From the NCBI GenBank assembly GCA_947490035.1, contig CANLGS010000036.1, forward strand, positions 1 through 12,981: a stretch of DNA of 12,981 nt. Direction: 5' to 3'. Under the pieces are notes generated by a model. That model ran no database searches and was not told the origin of the DNA. It saw only the letters and a list, made by a program, of their open reading frames with translations. A program made the translations under genes and the position numbers. Position 1 is the first letter of the stretch. The number at the start of each line of letters is the position of its first letter. Source of the DNA: Gemmataceae bacterium. Its GTDB lineage: Bacteria > Planctomycetota > Planctomycetia > Gemmatales > Gemmataceae. Shown one piece after another: positions 1-5,003 of this stretch.

Positions 1-1315
1 GCTGCGCGCGGGCGACCAGGGCGTTCGCCTCCTTGTCGCCGACGAACTCCTCCTTCGCGGCGTCCCACTTCAGCTTGCGGCCGAGCCGGACGGCGATCCC
101 GGCCAGGTGGCACACGCTCGCCGACCGGTGCCCGACCTCCGCATCGCAGATCGGCTGCTTCCGCGACTTCACCGCCTCGAAGAAGTTCCCCATGTGGTCG
201 TTGCTCACCGGCAGCCGCACGTCCTTGTCGCCGAACTTGTCGTTGAGGATCTCGGGCTTGCTCGCCTCGATCTTGCCGCGGGTGACGAACAGCCAGCCGT
301 CGGCGCCCTCGAACTTGACGCCGTGCGGCATCTCGCCGGGCTGGCCCTTCGCCGCGGCGCCGGTGATGGTGCTCGCCGTCGTGCTGACGCACTTGTGGAC
401 CACGCCGTTCGCGTAGACGAACGTGGCCTCGTAGGCGGCCGGCGCCGTGTACCCGCCGGGGACCGGCTTCAGGAGCAACTTCCCCTCGACGCTCTCCGGG
501 CCGCTCTCCGACCCGATGCCCCACAGCGCGATGTCGTTGTGGTGGGCGCCCCAGTCGGTCAGCGTGCCGCCGCTGTACTCGGTCCAGTAGCGGAAGCTGA
601 AGTGGCCGCGCTCGGGCACGTACTCGGCCTCCGCGGTCGGCCCCTGCCACGCGTCCCAGTCGAGTCCCTTCGGCACCGGGGCCGGCTTGAACGGCCCCGC
701 GTTCAGCCCCTGCGGCAGCACCGTCGTCACGGTCGTGAGCTTCCCGAGCCGGCCGTTGCGGACGACCTCGCACGCCAGCCGGAACTTGGCGTCGCTCCGC
801 TGCTGGCTGCCCGTTTGCAGCACGCGCTTGTATTCCTTCACGGCCGCGACGACCCGCTTGCCCTCGTCGATGGTGAGCGTCAGCGGCTTCTCGCTGTACA
901 CGTCCTTGCCGGCCTTCAGCGCGGCCAGGTTCACCAGCGTGTGCCAGTGGTCGGGGGTGCCGTTGATGACGACCGCCACGTCCTTCTCGGCGTCCAGCAG
1001 TTTGCGGAAGTCGGCGTACACTTTCGCGCCGCCGAACTGCTTGGACGCCTCCGCGACGCGGCCCGCGTCCACGTCGCAGACGGCGACGACGGTGCCGAAC
1101 CGCTGGGCGTTGGCGGCGTCGCCACGGCCCATGCCGCCGCACCCGACGAGGGCGATCTTCGGCCTGTCTTCGCCCTTCTTCGGCGGCTCGTCCGGAGTGA
1201 GGGGTTCCGGGGCGCCCCCCGTCGGGAGGATAGGGCCGCAACCGGCCGCACCCGCTGCCACCGCCGCGGCAGCGGCCTTCAGGATGGTCCGGCGATCAAG
1301 GTTGCGTTCGAGCAT
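1..1315 (-). CDS. Gfo/Idh/MocA family oxidoreductase, exported (3' end outside window)
   Basis: The frame is open from an ATG at 1315 to the left edge, giving 438 visible residues; the C-terminus is missing, but that length is near a full family member. The N-terminus has a Tat-type twin arginine (DRRTILK, residues 7-13), an Ala-rich stretch and AAGC ending at Cys26, so it could be a Tat-exported lipoprotein, although the lipobox is weak at -3. A Rossmann dinucleotide fold follows, with GCGGMG at 58-63 and an acidic strand end (CDVD, 80-83). The EKP motif typical of the family is at 142-144, and WGAHHND at 255-261 lies where catalytic His/Asp residues usually sit. Known members are NAD(P)-dependent dehydrogenases or related enzymes acting on sugars and polyols; the substrate here cannot be read from sequence. 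It is the last visible gene of the minus-strand cluster and follows a long inverted repeat. Confidence 0.9.
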   Translation of the reverse strand, partial: MLERNLDRRTILKAAAAAVAAGAAGCGPILPTGGAPEPLTPDEPPKKGEDRPKIALVGCGGMGRGDAANAQRFGTVVAVCDVDAGRVAEASKQFGGAKVYADFRKLLDAEKDVAVVINGTPDHWHTLVNLAALKAGKDVYSEKPLTLTIDEGKRVVAAVKEYKRVLQTGSQQRSDAKFRLACEVVRNGRLGKLTTVTTVLPQGLNAGPFKPAPVPKGLDWDAWQGPTAEAEYVPERGHFSFRYWTEYSGGTLTDWGAHHNDIALWGIGSESGPESVEGKLLLKPVPGGYTAPAAYEATFVYANGVVHKCVSTTASTITGAAAKGQPGEMPHGVKFEGADGWLFVTRGKIEASKPEILNDKFGDKDVRLPVSNDHMGNFFEAVKSRKQPICDAEVGHRSASVCHLAGIAVRLGRKLKWDAAKEEFVGDKEANALVARAQ

Positions 1316-1329
1316 GGAAATTCCGCTTC

Positions 1330-1416
1330 CCGGCGAACCCCGCCCGCAAGGGCGGTGGGTGTTGGTCATTGGTCACCGCGAACGCCACCCCCGCCCTTGC
1401 GGGCGGGGTTCGCCGG
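1330..1416. repeat. long inverted repeat / stem-loop between two genes
   Basis: Arms at 1330-1355 and 1391-1416 are perfect 26-bp reverse complements. After one unpaired base, five more pairs extend the stem inward. The loop carries a tandem 7-mer TTGGTCA (1362-1368, 1369-1375). Each arm also contains its own small hairpin, CCGCCC-GCAA-GGGCGG. On the minus strand the stem starts directly after the upstream gene's stop codon and ends 14 nt before the next start. It could be a REP-like element, an attenuator or an mRNA processing site. It is not a classical terminator, since no T-run follows. Confidence 0.85.
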
Positions 1417-3834
1417 TCAGTGGTTGAACATGAACTCGCGCGAGTTCATCACCGCCCAGAACACGTCTTCGAGCGCCTGCTTCTTGTCCTTCGACGCGTC
1501 CACCAGCGCGAGCAGCGCCTTCAGTTCCTCCGGCTTCGGGGAGCGCGTCAGGCAGCGGACGTAAATCTGCTCGACGACCTGCGCCGGCGTCTTCTTCTCC
1601 TGAAGCATCTTACCCACCAAATTCCCGGCCGCGATCTTCGGTTCCACGGTGGTGCCGTTCAGCAGGTGGAGGCTCTGCGACAGCGTCGGTTCGAGCCTGA
1701 CCTCGCACGAGCAGACGGTGTCGCGGGTGGGCCGGCCGAAGGTCGTCAGGAAGTACGTGCTCACGCCGCCGTCGGCGATCTGCACCGCTCGCGCGCCCAG
1801 CGGCAGGCCCTGGAACTTGTTCTTCGTGTCTGTCACCTGCGTGATGACATCGAGCATCGTCTCCGCGCGGATGCGGCGGATCGGGCCGCGCGCGAAGTTC
1901 CGCATATCGCTCTCGTTGGTCTTGGTGGGTTGCGTAGATCGCTGGTACGTCTGCGACGTGCAGATGTCGCGAACCAGCTTCTTGAAGTCGTACTTGTAGC
2001 CGGTGAACTTCTTGCCCAACTCGTCGAGCAGTTCTTGATTCGACGCGGGGTTGGAGATGCGCACGTCGTCCATCTCGTTGATGATGCCCTGGCCGAAGAA
2101 GTGGCCCCACACCATGTTCGACAGGTTCTTCGCGAAGTACGGGTTGTCGGCGCTCGCGAGCCAGTTCGCGACCACCGTGCGGCGGTCTTTGCCGGCCACG
2201 TCCGCGGGCGCGGTACCGCCGAGGAACTTCGCGGGCAGCGGGCGGTTGCGCACCGGGTGGTTCACTTCCCCGCCGCCCGAGTTGAACACGACAAGTTCAC
2301 GCGCGTCGTCCGTGCCTTTCCGACCGATCTGCGTGAAGAAGCTCGCGAAGCCGTAGTAATCATCTTGCGTCCAGCGGTCGAACGGGTGGTTGTGGCACTG
2401 CGCGCACTGGATGCGCATTCCCATGAACACCTGGGCGACGTTCTCTGTTACCTTCAGCACGTCGGTTTCGAGCTGGTAGTAGTTGGTCGGCGGGTTCTTG
2501 AACGTGCCGCCGTTGGCGCCGAGCAGTTCCTTCACCCACACGTCGGTGGGCACGTTGTTCGCGATCTTCTCTTGCAGCCACCCGTAATAGAGAAGCATCG
2601 CCTTGTACGACACCTGATTGCTCGAACGGATCTGGAGCAACTCGGCCCACTTCAGCACCCACAGCTCCGCGAACTCCTTGCGGTCGAGCAGTTCGTCCAC
2701 GAGATGCTCGCGCTTGGTCGGCAGCGTGGACACCATGAAGCGTGCGTATTCTTCGGGCGTGGGCAGCACGCCGATGATGTCGAGGTACACGCGGCGCACG
2801 AAGGTCGCGTCGTCGCAGACGCCCGATGGCTCGATGCGGAGCTTCTTCAGCTTGTTGTTGATGCCTGTGTCGATGTAGTTCGTTTCGGCGGTCGCGGGCC
2901 ACGCGAACTTGAGGTCTTTGGGCAGCGTGATGAACGGCACGCCGATGGTGAACGTGTGGAACCGGGCCATGACGAACGCTTCGCCGCGTTCGCCGGCGGT
3001 TACCGATCCGTCTTCCGCCGCGATCTTCGCGGCGTTGTCGTTGTTGCTGAGGAACAGCGCGAGCGAGGTCACGTCGCGGTCGGTGCCGTCGGTGTACTTC
3101 GCCCGCACCACGATGCGCTGCTTCTCGCCCTTGCCATCAAGCACCGCGCTCGGCGGGAACACTTCCATGCTGACGGGGAGTGCGACCGTCGCGGCGTCCA
3201 TCGGGGCGTCGGCTTCGAGCCAGCGCATGAGCGCCTGGTGGTACTCGTCGCCGTCCTTGATCTTCGCGCCGCCGGTGTGCGCGACCTTGCCGGTCGCCTT
3301 CTCGATGAGCGTGCTTTCGGCGGGCAGTGCGAGGTTGATGCGCCGACCGTTCATCTCGCGCGTTAAGCGGTAGTGGTCGCCTTCGGGGTCGAACCCGAAC
3401 AGCGACAAGCGGAACCCGTCCTTACCGCGAGCGGCCCCGTGGCAGCCGCCGACGTTGCACCCGGCGCGCAGGAACACCGGCATCACGTCCTGCTTGAAGG
3501 AGATCGCGCGATCCACCTTCGCGCCCACGACCTTCACCGGCACCTTCACGGCCTGGCCGTTGAAGGTCACGTTCATCTCGGTGACGCCGTCCGCGACCGG
3601 CAGCACGTAGAACTTGTCGAGTTTCACAAGGGCAGGGTTGGCGAACGTGACCTGCGCCTGTGCGGTCACGTCGCGGGTGATGCCGTCGGCCTGCGTGAGT
3701 TGCACCACGAACGACTGCCGGTCGCGGCTCGTTTCGAGGTTGATGTCCGGCGGATAGACGGCGATCGTTTGCGCGAACGAGTTACCGCCGAGAGCGCAGA
3801 GGGCACAGAGCGAGAGCAGGTAGCGAAGGCGCAT
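1417..3834 (-). CDS. BIG2 / cytochrome-like / DUF1549-DUF1553 exported protein
   Basis: This is an 805-residue protein. The start at 3834 was chosen because it gives a clean signal peptide (MRLRYLLSLCALCALGG, cleavage near SFAQ); the open frame upstream runs through a toxin remnant. In order there is a BIG2-like Ig domain (about 24-104), a cytochrome-like segment with CNVGGCH (126-132) in CX4CH spacing, a second BIG2-like domain (about 222-302), DUF1549/PSCyt2 (about 318-506) with CAQCH (477-481) followed by NHPFDRW, and DUF1553/PSD1 (about 552-800) ending in the family-style NSREF..NH. These domains are named after planctomycete cytochromes; heme binding and electron transfer are suggested by motifs, not proven. 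It starts 27 nt after the toxin remnant, and a GAGG lies upstream of the ATG. The 3' end carries a 20-bp palindrome, and a large stem-loop follows the stop. Confidence 0.93.
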   Translation of the reverse strand: MRLRYLLSLCALCALGGNSFAQTIAVYPPDINLETSRDRQSFVVQLTQADGITRDVTAQAQVTFANPALVKLDKFYVLPVADGVTEMNVTFNGQAVKVPVKVVGAKVDRAISFKQDVMPVFLRAGCNVGGCHGAARGKDGFRLSLFGFDPEGDHYRLTREMNGRRINLALPAESTLIEKATGKVAHTGGAKIKDGDEYHQALMRWLEADAPMDAATVALPVSMEVFPPSAVLDGKGEKQRIVVRAKYTDGTDRDVTSLALFLSNNDNAAKIAAEDGSVTAGERGEAFVMARFHTFTIGVPFITLPKDLKFAWPATAETNYIDTGINNKLKKLRIEPSGVCDDATFVRRVYLDIIGVLPTPEEYARFMVSTLPTKREHLVDELLDRKEFAELWVLKWAELLQIRSSNQVSYKAMLLYYGWLQEKIANNVPTDVWVKELLGANGGTFKNPPTNYYQLETDVLKVTENVAQVFMGMRIQCAQCHNHPFDRWTQDDYYGFASFFTQIGRKGTDDARELVVFNSGGGEVNHPVRNRPLPAKFLGGTAPADVAGKDRRTVVANWLASADNPYFAKNLSNMVWGHFFGQGIINEMDDVRISNPASNQELLDELGKKFTGYKYDFKKLVRDICTSQTYQRSTQPTKTNESDMRNFARGPIRRIRAETMLDVITQVTDTKNKFQGLPLGARAVQIADGGVSTYFLTTFGRPTRDTVCSCEVRLEPTLSQSLHLLNGTTVEPKIAAGNLVGKMLQEKKTPAQVVEQIYVRCLTRSPKPEELKALLALVDASKDKKQALEDVFWAVMNSREFMFNH
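1430..1449. repeat. perfect 20-bp palindrome inside coding sequence
   Basis: The half-site ATGAACTCGC is followed by its exact reverse complement with no spacer. It encodes the conserved C-terminal MNSREFM of the DUF1553 domain, 10 bp from the stop codon. It may be only a by-product of protein conservation plus high-GC codon choice. Confidence 0.75.
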
Positions 3835-3860
3835 ATCGTGAAGCCTCGTGCGGTGGGTCG

Positions 3861-4171
3861 TCAGTGGGATTCGCCGTTTTCGGGCGTTCGGTCCATCCAG
3901 GCGTCGGGTTCGCGGCTGCTGTGGTACACGGCCGCAACCCAAACGTGATCGTCGTACTCGTAGTAGAAAATCACATGCGGGAACCGGTTGCTCACGCGGC
4001 GCTTGCGGTAGCCGTTTCGGTGCGGCGAACCGGCTGGCGCTCGATGCGGGCGATTGCTTCTTCGACCGCGTCCGAAAACTCGTCGCCCAAACCATCGCGT
4101 GCGTCGTTATAGAACGCGACTGCCGCGCGGATTTCCGCCCGCGCCAGCGAATGGAGGCGGGCCGGCTTCAT
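3861..4171 (-). pseudogene. ParE/RelE-type toxin with a -1 frameshift
   Basis: From the ATG at 4171 the frame reads MKPARLHSLARAEIRAAVAF and on to ...EEAIARIERQPV, a typical ParE/RelE N-terminal half. It then loses family likeness and stops at 3994-3992 after 59 residues. One frame over, the expected second half is present without stops: GSPHRNGYRKRRVSNRFPHV, then IFYYEYDDHVWVAAVYHSSR and EPDAWMDR, ending at 3861. Joining the halves needs a -1 shift at about 4020-4036, meaning one base is missing relative to an intact gene. The start overlaps the antitoxin stop as ATGA, the normal coupled arrangement. An intact toxin of this type would inhibit gyrase (ParE) or cleave mRNA (RelE); which one is unknown here. 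A sequencing error or programmed frameshift is possible, but no obvious slippery heptamer is visible. Confidence 0.8.
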
Positions 4172-4404
4172 TGCCGCTTCTCCCGCAACTCGCGGAAGAA
4201 GTCCGACGCAAGCATCCCAGGGTCGGCACCGCTCTCGTGTTCGGCCCGGCGGCGGTCGAGTTCCGCGTCGAACTCCGGCGCCTCTTCGGCAAACTCGTTC
4301 GCCGGTGCGGGGAGTGACGCCGCGAGCGCGTCCATCACCTCTAACCGCTCCGCGAGCGGCAACTCCAACAGCGCGGTCTTCAGTTTCTCGGCGGCTTCGC
4401 TCAT
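4168..4404 (-). CDS. addiction module antitoxin (partner of the broken toxin)
   Basis: This is a 78-residue acidic protein starting MSEAAEKLKTALLELPLAER, with the N-terminal helix pattern and 'LP..ER.e..d.L..SL' style of the small 'putative addiction module' antitoxins. The C-terminus (ELDRRRAEHESG...DFFRELREKR) would be the toxin-wrapping part. The ribosome binding site is strong (GGAGG at 4414-4410, 5 nt before ATG). The stop overlaps the toxin start as ATGA, and the gene begins only 15 nt after the preceding toxin's stop, so translation of the four small genes is probably coupled. With its own toxin broken it may be an orphan antitoxin, perhaps able to act on related toxins. Confidence 0.85.
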   Translation of the reverse strand: MSEAAEKLKTALLELPLAERLEVMDALAASLPAPANEFAEEAPEFDAELDRRRAEHESGADPGMLASDFFRELREKRQ

Positions 4405-4415
4405 GGCGTCCTCCG
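4378..4415. repeat. 38-nt direct repeat, copy 1 (antitoxin start and RBS)
   Basis: This segment is identical to 4935-4972. It covers the ribosome binding site, the start codon and the first nine codons (MSEAAEKLK) of the antitoxin. Outside it the two antitoxins diverge quickly. Confidence 0.95.
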
Positions 4416-4419
4416 CGTG

Positions 4420-4716
4420 TTACGGCTTCGGCAGTCGGTTCCGCCAGTATCCCGGTCGCCGCTTGTGGTGCGGGAACGCGACAACGCGGATCCGGTTCGT
4501 TTCTTCCACGTAAACGATCGAGTACGGCAAGCGGGGCCGGACGAACGCGTACTGTCGCCCTTGCGTTCCGCTGATCGCTACTCCGATCTGCGGGTTGGCC
4601 TGGATTCGCGCAAGCGCGGCGGCAAGGGCCGTGCGGAGCCGGGCGGCGTTGCGCGACACCGCGAGGGCGTTGTCGATCTCGTCCCGCGCGTCCGGGTCTA
4701 TGGCGACGGGGTTCAC
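4420..4716 (-). CDS. RelE/ParE family toxin, intact
   Basis: This is a 98-residue basic protein with the fold signature of the RelE/ParE superfamily: an N-terminal strand and two helices (MNPVAIDPDARDEIDNALAV ... LAAALARIQANP), then the beta-sheet core RLPYSIVYVEETNRIRVVAF and a C-terminal HHKRRPGYWRNR typical of these toxins. The start codon is GTG, and it overlaps the antitoxin stop as GTGA, so translation is probably coupled to the antitoxin. Such toxins stall growth, through gyrase inhibition in ParE or ribosome-dependent mRNA cleavage in RelE; the target here is not determinable. There is no frameshift, in contrast to the neighbouring toxin. Confidence 0.88.
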   Translation of the reverse strand: MNPVAIDPDARDEIDNALAVSRNAARLRTALAAALARIQANPQIGVAISGTQGRQYAFVRPRLPYSIVYVEETNRIRVVAFPHHKRRPGYWRNRLPKP

Positions 4717-4961
4717 CCGTACTTCTCCTTCATCCGCTGCATGAACTCATCGGCGGGCATCGCGACTGTCTTACCGCTGCGCCCGTCCGCGATACGGCGG
4801 TTGATTTCCTCGACCCAAGCTGCCTCCCACTCCTCCGGCGTGAGCGTTTCGTCGTCGCTATCGCCGTCGTCGAGTTCGTGCAGGTAGTCGGCCACCTCCG
4901 CGCGCTCGTCGGCGGTGAGCGCGGCCAGCAGCGGCTTCAGTTTCTCGGCGGCTTCGCTCAT
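4713..4961 (-). CDS. addiction module antitoxin (partner of the intact toxin)
   Basis: This is an 82-residue acidic protein. The N-terminus MSEAAEKLKPLLAALTADER is near identical to that of the neighbouring antitoxin; the rest (EEWEAAWVEEINRRIADGRS ... ADEFMQRMKEKYG) fits the addiction-module antitoxin family, with an E/R-rich helix likely to bind the toxin. GGAGG (4971-4967) lies 5 nt before the ATG. The gene starts 39 nt after the PPC gene stop, and an extended -10 sequence sits in that gap. Antitoxins of this kind usually repress their own operon, but no clear palindromic operator is visible near the start. Confidence 0.88.
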   Translation of the reverse strand: MSEAAEKLKPLLAALTADERAEVADYLHELDDGDSDDETLTPEEWEAAWVEEINRRIADGRSGKTVAMPADEFMQRMKEKYG

Positions 4962-4972
4962 GGCGTCCTCCG
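4935..4972. repeat. 38-nt direct repeat, copy 2 (antitoxin start and RBS)
   Basis: This segment is identical to 4378-4415, giving a 557-bp repeat spacing. Recombination between the copies would delete exactly one antitoxin-toxin unit. Confidence 0.95.
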
Positions 4973-4994
4973 TGTCGAACGGGCAACTGCTCCC

Positions 4995-5003
4995 ATCATA
5001 TCA
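4995..5003 (-). promoter_or_regulatory. putative extended -10 promoter for the TA genes
   Basis: The minus strand reads TGATATGAT, an extended -10 (TG-n-TATGAT). Its TGA is also the stop codon of the upstream PPC gene. There is no good -35, as expected for extended -10 promoters. Initiation would fall near 4988, leaving a leader of about 27 nt before the antitoxin ATG. Confidence 0.4.

Noticed and set aside
107..1564. A 485-codon open frame on the plus strand
   Set aside because: Antisense to the Gfo/Idh/MocA gene and crossing the inverted repeat; no family features.
1369..3366. A 665-codon open frame on the plus strand
   Set aside because: Antisense to the clearly recognised DUF1549/DUF1553 gene, with Arg/Val/His-rich shadow composition.
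4020..4040. Programmed -1 ribosomal frameshift in the toxin
   Set aside because: No X-XXY-YYZ slippery heptamer is visible at the frame junction; a simple deletion or sequencing error is more likely.
3835..4095. An N-terminal extension of the DUF1549/DUF1553 protein starting at 4095
   Set aside because: The extension overlaps the toxin remnant in a third frame and would bury the signal peptide; the start at 3834 is better.
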